Origin: RGIG7213 sp045544195
GTDB lineage: Bacteria; Bacillota; Clostridia; Oscillospirales; CAG-272
Length of the DNA: 64,000 bases
Direction of reading: 5' to 3'
NCBI GenBank assembly: GCA_045544195.1
Contig: JAZPYO010000033.1
Location: 32,344-96,343 of the forward strand
Under the pieces are notes generated by a model. That model searched no databases. It saw only the letters and a list, made by a program, of their open reading frames with translations, and had not been told where the DNA came from. Positions 44,732 to 54,393 of the stretch are shown piece by piece (the first letter of the stretch is position 1; every line of letters starts with the position of its first letter). A program made the position numbers and the translations under genes.

Positions 44732-47020
44732 TTATCTTAACTCGTTTCTCTTTATCTTACCGCTGATGGTTTTGGGTAATTCGGTCATAAACTGTACGAC
44801 TCTGGGGTATTTATACGGAGCTGTATGCTCTTTTACGTAGTTCTGAATTTCCTTCTTCAATTCGTCAGTTCCCTCTTTGCCCTTTACCAGAACGATAGAC
44901 GCCTTGATCGCCTGACCTCTGATCGGATCGGGTACTGCTGTGACCGCGCACTCCAAAACGTAGGGTAATTCCATAATTACGCTTTCGATCTCAAACGGAC
45001 CTATGCGGTAGCCTGATGATTTGATAACATCGTCAGTTCTTCCGACATACCAGAAATATCCGTCCTCATCACGCCATGCAGTATCACCCGTATGATACAG
45101 TCCGTCGTGCCATACCTCTTTCGTTTTTTCTTCATTTCGGTAATAGCCCTTGAAAAGTCCGCACGGTGTGCTCTTGTCAACGTGGATAACGATCTCGCCC
45201 GTTTCGCCGACGGGAACGCTGTTGCCGTCCTCGTCAACAAGGTCAACATCATATTGAGGACTCGGTCTGCCCATTGCTCCCGGCTTCGGAGTCGTGCCTA
45301 CGAGATTGCATATAGAAAGCGTTGTTTCCGTCTGTCCGAAGCCTTCCATTATGGTAAGGCCCGTTGCCTTACGCCACTGGTCGAACACCTCAGGGTTCAA
45401 GGCTTCGCCTGCCGTTGTTGAATACTCGATTCCCGACAGATCGAACTTAGAAAGATCCTCCTTTATGAAGAAGCGGTACATCGTGGGGGGAGCGCAGAAC
45501 GTAGTTATATTGTACTTTGCGAACATCGGAAGTATTTCGTTAGCATCAAATCTGTCAAAATCATATGTGAATACTGCCGCCTCGCAAAGCCACTGGCCGT
45601 ACAGCTTGCCCCATACTGCCTTGCCCCAGCCCGTATCGGATATTGTAAAGTGAAGTCCCTCGGGATTTACGTTATGCCAATATCTTGCCGTGATATAGTG
45701 GCCGATAGCATATCTGTAATCGTGCATTGCGATCTTCGGATAGCCCGTAGTACCTGATGTAAAGTACATCAGCATCGGGTCTGTTCCGCACGGAGAATCG
45801 GGGCGTCTGTCGTAAACGTCCGACATTTCCGCAAATTCCGTATTGAAATCGTGCCAGCCGTCTTTTTTTTCACCGACTATGATCTTTACCATCGGCTTGC
45901 CGTACGTTTCTGATGCCTGCTGCGCCTGATTTGACACATCGCCGTCAGATGTGCAGACGATAGCGCTTACGCCTGCCGCCTCATAGCGATACTCAAAATC
46001 ATGCTTCATAAGCTGATTTGTAGCAGGGATCGCTATTGCGCCTATCTTATGAAGCGCAACGATGGAGAACCAGAACTGATAGTGACGCTTTAAAACGAGC
46101 ATTACTCTGTCGCCCTTTTTAATTCCCAATGACTCAAAATAATTTGCCGTCATAGCGGAATACTTTTTCATATCGGCAAATGTAAAGCGTCTTTCCGTTT
46201 TATCGTTTGAGATGTGAAGCATTGCCAGCTTATCGGGACATTTTTCAGCCAATGCATCAACCGTGTCAAATCCGAAATTGTACTTATCTTCGTTTTTGAA
46301 TGATATTTTTTTCAATACGCCGTTTTCGTCACATTCCGTGTCGATGAAGTTGGCGGCGATGCTTGTTGCGTGAGCATCACGTCTTCCCTTTCTTTGAGAA
46401 ACGATCTGATCGAATTTATCCTTTTCTTCATCGCCGTCCGTCTTTTTCAGAACGATAGCGTAAAACTTCGTTCCCTCAGGGTCGAGGGCAATCATTCCGT
46501 GAGGCGCAGATGAATTATAGTAAATGGAGTCGCCGGGGCCGAGTACTTCGGTATGATTTCCGATCTGTACCTTCATTCTGCCCGAAATAACGACGTCGAA
46601 CTCCTGACCCTCGTGTGTTGAAAGCTTTATGGGACTGTCAACATCAGCGGCATTATACGGCATTTCGACCATAAACGGCTCTGCCGTTTTTTGCTTGAAA
46701 AGCGGCGCCATATTAAAATACTTGAAGCCCGCTCTGCGTGTTATGGGCAAGCCCTCACCGCTTCTTGTAAGGTTATAGTTTGAAAGCGTGGGGCTTTCAC
46801 CCTTTATAAGATCGGTCGGATCTACGTTAAGATTGTTTGCACACTTGTAAATAAAAGTAAAGCTGAAATCCATTTCACCGGATTCATACTTGAGATAATT
46901 CTCCGTTGTAACGCCCGTTTTCTGTGCCATTTCCTCCGGAGAAATACCCATTATTTCACGCAAGGTCCTGATTCTTTGAGCAACTTCGCACAATTGATGT
47001 TTCAAATCTGTTTTTTCCAT
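44732..47020 (-). CDS. Acyl-CoA synthetase fused to an XRE-type HTH and cupin domain
   Basis: 762 residues from ATG 47020 (AAAGG upstream). Residues about 8–65 are an XRE helix-turn-helix (MGISPEEMAQKTGVTTENY), about 110–185 a cupin (HEGQEFDVVISGRMKVQIGN, PGDSIYYNSSAPHG), and about 230–762 an AMP-forming acyl-CoA synthetase with FTSGTTGYPK, YHTGDTAW, VGRTDDVIKSSGYRIGP and the C-terminal catalytic lysine in PKTISGKIKR. It should activate a short or branched carboxylic acid with ATP and CoA; the HTH–cupin part may sense product or bind DNA. It is preceded by a T-box leader, unusual for this enzyme. The acid is not determined by the sequence. Confidence 0.9.
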   Translation of the reverse strand: MEKTDLKHQLCEVAQRIRTLREIMGISPEEMAQKTGVTTENYLKYESGEMDFSFTFIYKCANNLNVDPTDLIKGESPTLSNYNLTRSGEGLPITRRAGFKYFNMAPLFKQKTAEPFMVEMPYNAADVDSPIKLSTHEGQEFDVVISGRMKVQIGNHTEVLGPGDSIYYNSSAPHGMIALDPEGTKFYAIVLKKTDGDEEKDKFDQIVSQRKGRRDAHATSIAANFIDTECDENGVLKKISFKNEDKYNFGFDTVDALAEKCPDKLAMLHISNDKTERRFTFADMKKYSAMTANYFESLGIKKGDRVMLVLKRHYQFWFSIVALHKIGAIAIPATNQLMKHDFEYRYEAAGVSAIVCTSDGDVSNQAQQASETYGKPMVKIIVGEKKDGWHDFNTEFAEMSDVYDRRPDSPCGTDPMLMYFTSGTTGYPKIAMHDYRYAIGHYITARYWHNVNPEGLHFTISDTGWGKAVWGKLYGQWLCEAAVFTYDFDRFDANEILPMFAKYNITTFCAPPTMYRFFIKEDLSKFDLSGIEYSTTAGEALNPEVFDQWRKATGLTIMEGFGQTETTLSICNLVGTTPKPGAMGRPSPQYDVDLVDEDGNSVPVGETGEIVIHVDKSTPCGLFKGYYRNEEKTKEVWHDGLYHTGDTAWRDEDGYFWYVGRTDDVIKSSGYRIGPFEIESVIMELPYVLECAVTAVPDPIRGQAIKASIVLVKGKEGTDELKKEIQNYVKEHTAPYKYPRVVQFMTELPKTISGKIKRNELR

Positions 47021-47083
47021 TGTTTTTAAACCTTTCTTAAAATAATTCGGTTTGTTTTTGTTCAAAGCGGCTTGAGTGAAAAT

Positions 47084-47336
47084 AAAAAACGCCCCAATGT
47101 CCACTGACATTGAGACGGATAAATACCGCGGTACCACTCAATTTGCATAATATATGCCACTTCGGACTCATCACAAAGCCCTTCGCCTTAACGCGGCTAA
47201 TCGTGAGAAGCTACTGCAGTTCACCTCTCCCACTCAGAAATGATATGGCTTTTTGGAAATTGACTCTATCGGCTCGCACCAAACGCCGACTCTCTGTAAA
47301 AATCTTTCTCCGCCGTTTTCTTCACTGTGTTTGATG
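47084..47336 (-). promoter_or_regulatory. T-box riboswitch leader, probable isoleucine specifier
   Basis: On the minus strand all T-box parts are present: Stem I with the distal GGTGCGAGCC loop (near 47280–47271), the T-box GAGTGGTACCGCGG (47139–47126) and a terminator (CGTCTCAATGTC with GACATTGGGGCG, then six T, 47117–47085). Stem I closes with AGAAA (5') and TTTCT (3'), and TTTTT with AAAAA above; the specifier side of the loop reads GCCATATCA, which puts ATC (Ile) just before the conserved purine. The T-box TGGT predicts a tRNA discriminator A, which fits Ile. The specifier reading is by eye. Confidence 0.88.
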
Positions 47337-47341
47337 TTGCT

Positions 47342-47370
47342 ATCTTACACCAATTTTTTGCATTTGTCAA
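47342..47370 (-). promoter_or_regulatory. Promoter of the T-box transcript
   Basis: TTGACA (47370–47365) and TAAGAT (47347–47342) with a 17-base spacer on the minus strand, immediately ahead of the T-box leader. Confidence 0.82.
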
Positions 47371-47498
47371 TACCATTTTTTTAGTTTTATCAATTTTATT
47401 GATTATGCACAAAATCGTTAATTACAAAAAAACTCTTTTGTTTAATATGACGGCGAAAATGCATATAATTGCAATTTCGCCGCCTTTAAAGCATTAAT
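47371..47498. other. Gap between the T-box promoter and the dockerin gene, with hairpin
   Basis: AT-rich. CGGCGAAAATGCA (47451–47463) pairs with TGCAATTTCGCCG (47470–47482), a likely transcript end for the dockerin gene, though no T run follows at once on the minus strand. No gene. Confidence 0.5.
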
Positions 47499-50474
47499 TT
47501 AATTGATCACCGCTTCGCTGATAGTTACGATTTCCTCAAGTGAAATCTCCCCGTCAAGATCAAGGTCACAGGCATCAAAATATATATCCTTTGATGAGTC
47601 ATCCTCTCTGAACTTTTTCGCTCTTATGCAGTCCTTTGCGTTAACTGTGCCGTCGCCGTTTATATCGTAGCTGACTATGATATAAGCAGTATCGCATAAC
47701 AGCGAATCTACCGTAAGGTTTATTCTGCTTCCTGTTGCAAGCTCTCCGTCGATCGTGCATCCCTTGTTAAGCACCGACAAAAGCATATCGCTTGTATATC
47801 CGCACGGAACTCTTACGTATGTTACGTTATCGCCGCGCTGAACCGTTACATCACCGTCAGTTGAAGATATCCACACCTCATCTGAGCTTATAAGCGTAAG
47901 ATCTGCGCACAGAATGCTTCCGCTCGTTGTTTTCGCATATACTTTTACGTTATTCTTGCCTTCGTTAAGGTCTTCGCTTGCAAGGTCGAGCTTGTACGTA
48001 TTGATACCGTTACAGCCCGGCATATACGCAAGTACACGCTCGGGAATACTGCTGTCCTTTTCGGATGTTATATCAAACAAAGAGCCGCCGTTTACGCTGC
48101 ACTGAAATCCGCTTACGCTTCTGCTGGATGCAAACCAGCCGCTGATATGAGCATTCTCATTTTCGCCTGCTGTCACCAAGCACTTAACAGCACCGTTTCT
48201 GTGAGTTGTTGCACCGGAATCGTATACACCCGTTGTATAATTCACGCTGTCAACAGATGTGTCCACCTTGCCCTTGAATTTTTTTATCTGCTCCTTAAGT
48301 ATATCAAGATAGAATGTTCCGTACGTAACGCACGGCTCGATATCCTTACTTACCTCAAGTGAATTCTGCTCGCCCGTTGTCCATTCGTTAAACGAAACGA
48401 CGAGCGATATTTTAACGCCTATATCGTTGGCTCTTTGCCACTGGGTACGGAACGTCTGACCGTTATTTCTGCCGCCCGGTGCAATATATCCGCTGCTGCC
48501 GGGTGAGCTCTGTCCTCTGTACGCTGCAACGACAGTCATACATTCGGGAATATTGTTATATACGGTGTACGTCTGCTTTACACGCTCCTCCCAGCTCCAA
48601 TGCAGGTAAGAAAGGTATGTTTTCGTGTTATAAAGTCCGGACTGCTGACCTATAAATCCCGTTACCCAGCGTTCTGTAAAGCGGCTGTCGGTATACGGTG
48701 CGGTATTGTTTTTTATAAACGACGGCGTTGCCGCATAGCAAAGCAAAAGCGGCTTTCCCTCGTAATAGAAATACATATCGTTATAGGCGCTGTTTGCTAT
48801 AAACTCATTGTATATCTGATTATTTTTGCGTGCCATCTGACCGTCGGTAAACGTACCTGTACCAACGTGTCCCGGGCCTGTCATAATGCATATCTTAGGA
48901 GCATTTTCAACCGTTGCAAAGACCTCAAATATCGCATATGTTGCATTTTCGATCATCGCAAAGTCCTCACGGTACATGGTTTTCGGATCATATCCGACGT
49001 TGTTTGACCAGTCTACCACGATAAAATCCACTCCCGCATCTGCAAGCCAGATAGCGTGCTGTCTTATTGCGTTTCTGTTGTCTGATGCATAAGGGCCTAT
49101 GAGAGGCATATCCCAGGTATGTCCATCGCCCCACGATGAATTAGGTCTTAACCACGTCGTATACGCAACGCCGACGAGTCTTTCATCCTGCGGGCACTGC
49201 TTATACTTGCCAACTCCCGTCTGATCGCATGAAACGTCGCTGTAATTGAACACTACCTGATCGTATAAAGCAAATCTTTCCTTGTAAAGCTGAAGCGATG
49301 CGGATGCATCGCTTTGAGGCGAATGCATTATCATAATACCGCTTGCATCCTTTACCGTCTTATAGCCTATGAACGATGCAAATTCATCAGCGCAGATAAA
49401 ATACGTATCCTTGTACATTATCGGCATATTTGCATCTACTTCATTACCGAGAAGGTTTACCTTATCCTTGCCGAAGAAATATTCAATAACGTTTGAGCCG
49501 TATGTGAATTTCAGTCCTTTGGCATCCTCTGAATATTCCATTCCGACCATCTGCGCAAGAACGGATGCGGAAATATAATATCCGCCCGTGTATTCAAAGC
49601 ACGGTGCGTTCTGCTGCTTGTTCAGATCGTATTTGACAAGATCTGCAAAGCAGTATTTTTTATTCTTTGCTATTGCGATTATCGGCTTGTTTTCGTAAAA
49701 TGACGATGCATGCTGAACATCAAGCGTCATATTTGAGATATATCCTTCAACATAGTGGGACATTATTCTGCAATAGCCGCCGTCTCTTATGCTTTCTCTG
49801 TGCTTATAGCTTGAGATGTAATCTCCGTTTTCATCGTATGCATTTATCGAAGCACCGGTTATTGTAAGTCTGCCTATATACGTTTTTTCAAGTGACGATG
49901 ATGATATGTAATATTCAATATCGCCGTTTCCGCCCTTATCCTTAACTGTCAGAGTAGCACCGTTTTTAAACGAGGCGGGCAATGAATCAAACTTAATATT
50001 CGTATTCACGCCGTCACAGTAAAATGTTATCCCGTCATCATAGCAAAGCGCCCATATGCCCGTGTCGATATAAAGATGAAGAGTACCGTTGCATCTTACA
50101 CCGACCATTACCGCCTGATTTCCCGCGCTTGAATCAATATCGCCGTGACGTAAAAAGGAGCTGAAGGTATAGCCGTTCGTCTTCGTATGGTAATTTATAC
50201 CAACCGAATCCCAGCCGCTGTTGGCAACGTATAGACCGTATGTACTTTTCTGAACATTTTCACCGAGCTGAAAGGAGATCATACTGTCATTTTTCAGCCT
50301 TTCAAGGTCGGCTGAAACAAAATCATAGCTGAACGTTTCCGTAACGTAAGCATCATCCTTTATCGTTCCCTGCGCGAACGACTGTGTTACAACGTCACCC
50401 GATACGCATATTGCTACTGCAAGCGTCAAGATAGACAGCACTGTGATAAGGCTTACCGCTTTTACCAATTTCAT
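47499..50474 (-). CDS. Secreted multidomain protein: copper-amine-oxidase-N-like, glycoside-hydrolase-like, dockerin
   Basis: 991 residues. Signal peptide (MKLVKAVSLITVLSILTLAV). Residues about 35–255 are a beta-sandwich region; about 270–385 resemble the copper amine oxidase N-terminal surface domain; about 425–750 look like a TIM barrel of the GH99/GH71-related or DUF5010 kind (LVGVAYTTWLRP, GVDFIVVDWSNN, SFNEWTTGEQNS), followed by beta domains. The C-terminus has a dockerin-like pair: DINGDGTVNAKDCIRAKKF and DLDLDGEISLEEIVTISEAV, with Asp/Asn calcium ligands. It should be exported and may attach to a cohesin scaffold, attacking mannan-like or other glycans; the GH family is uncertain. Confidence 0.78.
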   Translation of the reverse strand: MKLVKAVSLITVLSILTLAVAICVSGDVVTQSFAQGTIKDDAYVTETFSYDFVSADLERLKNDSMISFQLGENVQKSTYGLYVANSGWDSVGINYHTKTNGYTFSSFLRHGDIDSSAGNQAVMVGVRCNGTLHLYIDTGIWALCYDDGITFYCDGVNTNIKFDSLPASFKNGATLTVKDKGGNGDIEYYISSSSLEKTYIGRLTITGASINAYDENGDYISSYKHRESIRDGGYCRIMSHYVEGYISNMTLDVQHASSFYENKPIIAIAKNKKYCFADLVKYDLNKQQNAPCFEYTGGYYISASVLAQMVGMEYSEDAKGLKFTYGSNVIEYFFGKDKVNLLGNEVDANMPIMYKDTYFICADEFASFIGYKTVKDASGIMIMHSPQSDASASLQLYKERFALYDQVVFNYSDVSCDQTGVGKYKQCPQDERLVGVAYTTWLRPNSSWGDGHTWDMPLIGPYASDNRNAIRQHAIWLADAGVDFIVVDWSNNVGYDPKTMYREDFAMIENATYAIFEVFATVENAPKICIMTGPGHVGTGTFTDGQMARKNNQIYNEFIANSAYNDMYFYYEGKPLLLCYAATPSFIKNNTAPYTDSRFTERWVTGFIGQQSGLYNTKTYLSYLHWSWEERVKQTYTVYNNIPECMTVVAAYRGQSSPGSSGYIAPGGRNNGQTFRTQWQRANDIGVKISLVVSFNEWTTGEQNSLEVSKDIEPCVTYGTFYLDILKEQIKKFKGKVDTSVDSVNYTTGVYDSGATTHRNGAVKCLVTAGENENAHISGWFASSRSVSGFQCSVNGGSLFDITSEKDSSIPERVLAYMPGCNGINTYKLDLASEDLNEGKNNVKVYAKTTSGSILCADLTLISSDEVWISSTDGDVTVQRGDNVTYVRVPCGYTSDMLLSVLNKGCTIDGELATGSRINLTVDSLLCDTAYIIVSYDINGDGTVNAKDCIRAKKFREDDSSKDIYFDACDLDLDGEISLEEIVTISEAVIN

Positions 50475-50492
50475 TGTTTTGCTCCGTTTCGT

Positions 50493-51770
50493 TTATTTTA
50501 CGTAATCAAATTCAAAATCGTAGAGATTTACAGTATCTCCGTCCTTTATTCCGTTTGCCTCCATCTGATCGAAAATGCCGTATTTGCGAAGCATTTTATC
50601 AAAATACGCCATTGATTCTCTATCGTCAAAATTAATCCTGCCCATAAGCTTATACAGCCATTTTCCTTCAACGAAATAAACTCCGTCATCGTATCTTACG
50701 CTTATCGTCTTATCGTCATCATCAGCCATTATCTCCTCGTCGGATATTTCAGGCTCGTATATCGTTAAGGGAGGAAGCTGTTCAAGCATTGATGACGTTT
50801 GTCTTACAAGCTCGTCAAGCCCCTTTCCCGTGACTGCCGAAACGTATATAAGGCCGTATCCCATATCGCTGACGAACTGCTCAAATTCCTTGATATATTC
50901 CGCATTGAAATCTATCATATCGCTTTTGTTTGCGGCAATTATCTGAGGACGTGATGCAAGCTCCTCGCTGTACTTCTTAAGCTCGTAATTAATGAGCTTT
51001 ATATCCTCGATAACGTCTCTGCCCTCACATTGAGAAGCATCAACAACATGCACGAGCATACGGCATCTGTCAACATGGCGCAAAAATGCATGTCCGAGAC
51101 CTGCGCCCTCTGATGCGCCCTCTATTATACCGGGAATATCAGCCATTACAAAGCCCTTTTCGCCGTCCGCCTTAACTATTCCCAAGCTTGGTGACAGGGT
51201 CGTAAAATGGTAATTTGCGATTTTCGGTCTTGCCGCGCTTACGCGTGAGAGAATTGACGATTTGCCAACGTTAGGCAGACCTACAAGTCCGACATCAGCC
51301 AGCATCTTCAATTCGAGCAGTACCTCTCTTTCCTCTCCGTCAATGCCGTTTTTGGCAAATCTGGGTATCTGACGTGTGGGTGTTGCAAAATGCTTGTTTC
51401 CCCAGCCGCCTTTGCCGCCCTTAAGGCAAACAAAGTCGCCGCCGGGACCCATATCGTGTATTATTCTGCCCGTTTCAGCATCCTTTATAAGAGTTCCCGG
51501 GGGAACCTGAATAACAAGGTCAGCGCCGTTTTTGCCGTGGAATTTATCGCCCTTTCCGTCGCCGCCGTTTTCGGCAACGAATTTCTTTCTGTATCTGAAG
51601 GCAAGAAGGGTGTTTGTGCCCTCATCAACAGTAAATACGATATTACCGCCCTTACCGCCGTCGCCGCCGTCGGGTCCGCCCTTTGCAACGTATTTTTCAC
51701 GGCGGAAGGATACACAGCCGTTGCCGCCGTTGCCCGCCTTAATGTATATTTTTACATGATCTATAAGCAT
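50493..51770 (-). CDS. obg: GTPase Obg/CgtA
   Basis: 425 residues. Glycine-rich Obg fold (GGNGGNGCVSFRREKYV, GPDGGDGGKGG), G domain with GLPNVGKSSILSR, DIPGIIEGASEGAG and NKSD, and a C-terminal OCT domain (about 345–425) typical of Firmicutes Obg. It acts in ribosome assembly and stress control. It is 12 bases from ligA, which is on the same strand upstream. Confidence 0.96.
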   Translation of the reverse strand: MLIDHVKIYIKAGNGGNGCVSFRREKYVAKGGPDGGDGGKGGNIVFTVDEGTNTLLAFRYRKKFVAENGGDGKGDKFHGKNGADLVIQVPPGTLIKDAETGRIIHDMGPGGDFVCLKGGKGGWGNKHFATPTRQIPRFAKNGIDGEEREVLLELKMLADVGLVGLPNVGKSSILSRVSAARPKIANYHFTTLSPSLGIVKADGEKGFVMADIPGIIEGASEGAGLGHAFLRHVDRCRMLVHVVDASQCEGRDVIEDIKLINYELKKYSEELASRPQIIAANKSDMIDFNAEYIKEFEQFVSDMGYGLIYVSAVTGKGLDELVRQTSSMLEQLPPLTIYEPEISDEEIMADDDDKTISVRYDDGVYFVEGKWLYKLMGRINFDDRESMAYFDKMLRKYGIFDQMEANGIKDGDTVNLYDFEFDYVK

Positions 51771-51782
51771 ATCTGTCCTGAA

Positions 51783-53759
51783 TTATCGGAGCATTTCCAA
51801 AAATTCTTCCTCCGTTATTATCTTTATTCCAAGGCTTTGTGCCTTTGCCAGCTTGCTCCCTGCCTCATCGCCTGCAAGCACATAAGTCGTCTTTTTCGAC
51901 ACCGACGATGATGCCTTTCCGCCGTTTTCCTCTATCATGGCCTCTGCCTGTGCGCGTTTAAGAGTCGGAAGCGTTCCTGTCAGAACGAATGTCATACCGT
52001 CGAATATTCCGCCCTGCTTTTTGATCTGACAGGTGGTGACAAGTCCGCACGCTTTGAGCTTGTCTATCAGCGTTCGTGTGCCTTCGTGTGAAAAATAGTC
52101 CGTCACACATTCAGCCATTATTTCCCCGAAATCCTCTATCTGCGTAAGCTCGTCTGCCGTTGCAAAAAACAGCCGTTCTATATCGCCGTATTTACCTGCC
52201 AGCGTTTTTGCTGCCTTCTGACCGATATTTCTGATACCGAGAGCAAACAGAAGTCTTTCAAGTCCTGCATTCTTTGATCTTTCAAGTGCATCGTGCAGCT
52301 TTTCGGCAGATCGCTCGCCCATTCCCTCAAGCACTTGCACGTCCCTTACGTCAAGCGTGTAAAGATCGGCAACATCGTGAATAAGACCGTTTTCAAGCAG
52401 AAGATTTACGACTGCCGTTCCCAAGCCCTCGATATTCATCGCATCGCGCGAAGCGAAATGTATTATATTTCTCGCCCTTTGCGCAGGACACAGTGCGTTG
52501 GTACAGCGTGTTGCAGCCTCCTCGTCCTTTACTGTGCGCTCGCCGCACGACGGACATATGTCCGGCATTTCGTATGCAACGGCGTTTTCAGGACGCTTTG
52601 AAAGATCCACCTTGCTGACCTCGGGAATTATGTCCCCTGCCTTGCGGACAAGGACCGTATCGCCTATCCGTATATCTCTTTTGGCTATATAATCTCCGTT
52701 ATGAAGCGTTGCGCGGCTTACGGTAGTGCCTGCAAGTCTTACGGGCTGCAGCACGGCGTTCGGCGTGAGTACCCCCGTTCTGCCGACCTGGACCGTTATG
52801 TCAAGCAGCCTTGTGTATTTTTCTTCAGGCGGGAATTTATAAGCGCAAGCCCACTTCGGTGTGCTGATATTTTCGCCTATGGCATTTCTGTGCTGTATGC
52901 CGTCCACCTTGATAACGACGCCATCAATATCATATTGAAGAGTACTGCGTTGTGAGCCGATATTCTGTATCATTTCTATAATGCCGTCAGCATCGGAGAA
53001 TTTTCCGCGGGGCTGAACGGTGTGAAAGCCGAGAGCATCAAGGTATTCAAGCGACTCTGTATGGCTTGAAAATTCTATGCCCTCCGCGCCCTGAATATTG
53101 AACACCAGAATGTCAAGTCTGCGCTTTGCGGTAACTGACGGATCAAGCTGCCGCAACGATCCTGCCGCCGCATTCCGCGGATTTGCAAACAACGCTTCGC
53201 CGTTTTCTTCCCTTGCGCAGTTAAGCTGCTCAAAGCTCTTTCTGGGCATATATACCTCGCCCCTGACCTCAAGATAGGACGGAGCGTTTTTCAGCGTCAT
53301 CGGTATTGTGTATATCGTTTTAAGGTTAAGAGTAACATCCTCACCCACAAGGCCGTCGCCTCGGGTAGCTCCTCTTGTAAAAACGCCGTTTTCATAAACC
53401 AACGCTACGGATAAGCCGTCGATCTTCGCTTCTGCGGAAAACTCCGCATTCGGCTCTGCTTGCTTTATCCTGTCAACGAACTGCCTTACCTCATCGTACG
53501 AAAAAACGTCCTGCAACGAGCCCATTTTATATCGGTGAGTATATTTTTCAAATTTTTCAAGCGGAGACGTACCCACTCTTTTCGTCGGTGAATCCTTTGT
53601 TGAATATTGCGGATATTCCTCCTCCAACGCTTTCAGACGGGCAAACAGTCTGTCATATTCATAATCGCTTATCTGCGGCGTGTCAAGAGTGTAATACAGA
53701 TATGCGTGCTTATTCAATTCTTCTGTCAGAGAAGCTATCTCTTTTTGTATATCGTTCAT
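51783..53759 (-). CDS. ligA: NAD-dependent DNA ligase LigA
   Basis: 658 residues from ATG 53759, chosen because GGAG precedes it by about eight bases and MNDIQKEIASLTEELNKHAY starts the Ia domain; an upstream in-frame ATG at 53819 would run into a terminator. Adenylation lysine in EAKIDGLSV, OB fold, zinc finger CPSC…CTNALC, helix-hairpin-helix and a C-terminal BRCT (GGIFDGMTFVLTGTLPTLKR). Normal length. Confidence 0.96.
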   Translation of the reverse strand: MNDIQKEIASLTEELNKHAYLYYTLDTPQISDYEYDRLFARLKALEEEYPQYSTKDSPTKRVGTSPLEKFEKYTHRYKMGSLQDVFSYDEVRQFVDRIKQAEPNAEFSAEAKIDGLSVALVYENGVFTRGATRGDGLVGEDVTLNLKTIYTIPMTLKNAPSYLEVRGEVYMPRKSFEQLNCAREENGEALFANPRNAAAGSLRQLDPSVTAKRRLDILVFNIQGAEGIEFSSHTESLEYLDALGFHTVQPRGKFSDADGIIEMIQNIGSQRSTLQYDIDGVVIKVDGIQHRNAIGENISTPKWACAYKFPPEEKYTRLLDITVQVGRTGVLTPNAVLQPVRLAGTTVSRATLHNGDYIAKRDIRIGDTVLVRKAGDIIPEVSKVDLSKRPENAVAYEMPDICPSCGERTVKDEEAATRCTNALCPAQRARNIIHFASRDAMNIEGLGTAVVNLLLENGLIHDVADLYTLDVRDVQVLEGMGERSAEKLHDALERSKNAGLERLLFALGIRNIGQKAAKTLAGKYGDIERLFFATADELTQIEDFGEIMAECVTDYFSHEGTRTLIDKLKACGLVTTCQIKKQGGIFDGMTFVLTGTLPTLKRAQAEAMIEENGGKASSSVSKKTTYVLAGDEAGSKLAKAQSLGIKIITEEEFLEMLR

Positions 53760-53793
53760 TTGAATTACTCCGTGCATTAATGTATTTAATATA

Positions 53794-53830
53794 TCATAAA
53801 AAAAAGCGGAATATTTCACATTCCGCTTTT
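53794..53830 (-). terminator. Terminator of the nad/niaR operon
   Basis: AAAAGCGGAAT (53802–53812) pairs with ATTCCGCTTTT (53820–53830); on the minus strand it is followed by a run of T. It lies between the niaR stop and the ligA start. Confidence 0.8.
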
Positions 53831-53868
53831 GTTTTCATATTTTTAAAACATTTTTAACAACTGTAAGA

Positions 53869-54393
53869 TCATATCTCCGGTACAAGATACCCTTTTTGTT
53901 CGAGCCGTTCGGCTATACGGTCAAGCATTGCCTCGCTTTCAGCCCTTACTGTATGGTAATGATAGCCTGACGTTATATGCATAAGCTCCGTCGATTTACC
54001 CGACTTTATTCCCTCCATATAATTGCGTATGCAGCGCTCGGAAAAAATATTGAGCTTTGCCTCCATTCTGCCGTATACCTTATGCCATACAAATACGTTT
54101 TCGACAGTACCGCCGAGGCTGACTATCTCCGTCAGCTCATCCTCCGTTTCTTCGCTCGTATGTCTTACCTTGAATACTCTTTCAATAAGCGGAGTGTTCT
54201 TCATAACATAACCGTCGTGAGTAGACAGTATATCATACCCCGCCGCCTTCAAAAGTGCAATATCATGCACTATTATCTGCCTTGAAACGCCGAGTGCGCT
54301 CGCAAGCTCACCGCCGCTTACAGCTCTTTTCTGCGCGCTGAGTATTCCTGTGATCCTTCTGCGTCTTTCCTCTGCCTTCATTCCAAGCCTCAT
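53869..54393 (-). CDS. niaR: NiaR-type transcriptional repressor of NAD synthesis (HTH plus 3H domain)
   Basis: 174 residues. HTH_11 at about 10–65 (GELASALGVSRQIIVHDIALLK) and a 3H domain whose three histidines are visible in VWHKVYG and in HITSGYHYHTV. In Firmicutes NiaR binds nicotinate and represses NAD genes. Its start overlaps the nadC stop (ATGA); an internal ATG at codon 5 is possible. It ends the nadAB–nadC–niaR operon and should repress it through the palindrome upstream of nadAB. Confidence 0.9.
   Translation of the reverse strand: MRLGMKAEERRRRITGILSAQKRAVSGGELASALGVSRQIIVHDIALLKAAGYDILSTHDGYVMKNTPLIERVFKVRHTSEETEDELTEIVSLGGTVENVFVWHKVYGRMEAKLNIFSERCIRNYMEGIKSGKSTELMHITSGYHYHTVRAESEAMLDRIAERLEQKGYLVPEI

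Noticed and set aside
47084..47336. Tyrosine or other specifier in the T-box (TAT, ATA, TCA also readable in the loop)
   Set aside because: Only ATC sits directly before the purine that precedes the TTTCT closing strand; other readings shift the conserved spacing. Not excluded without folding.
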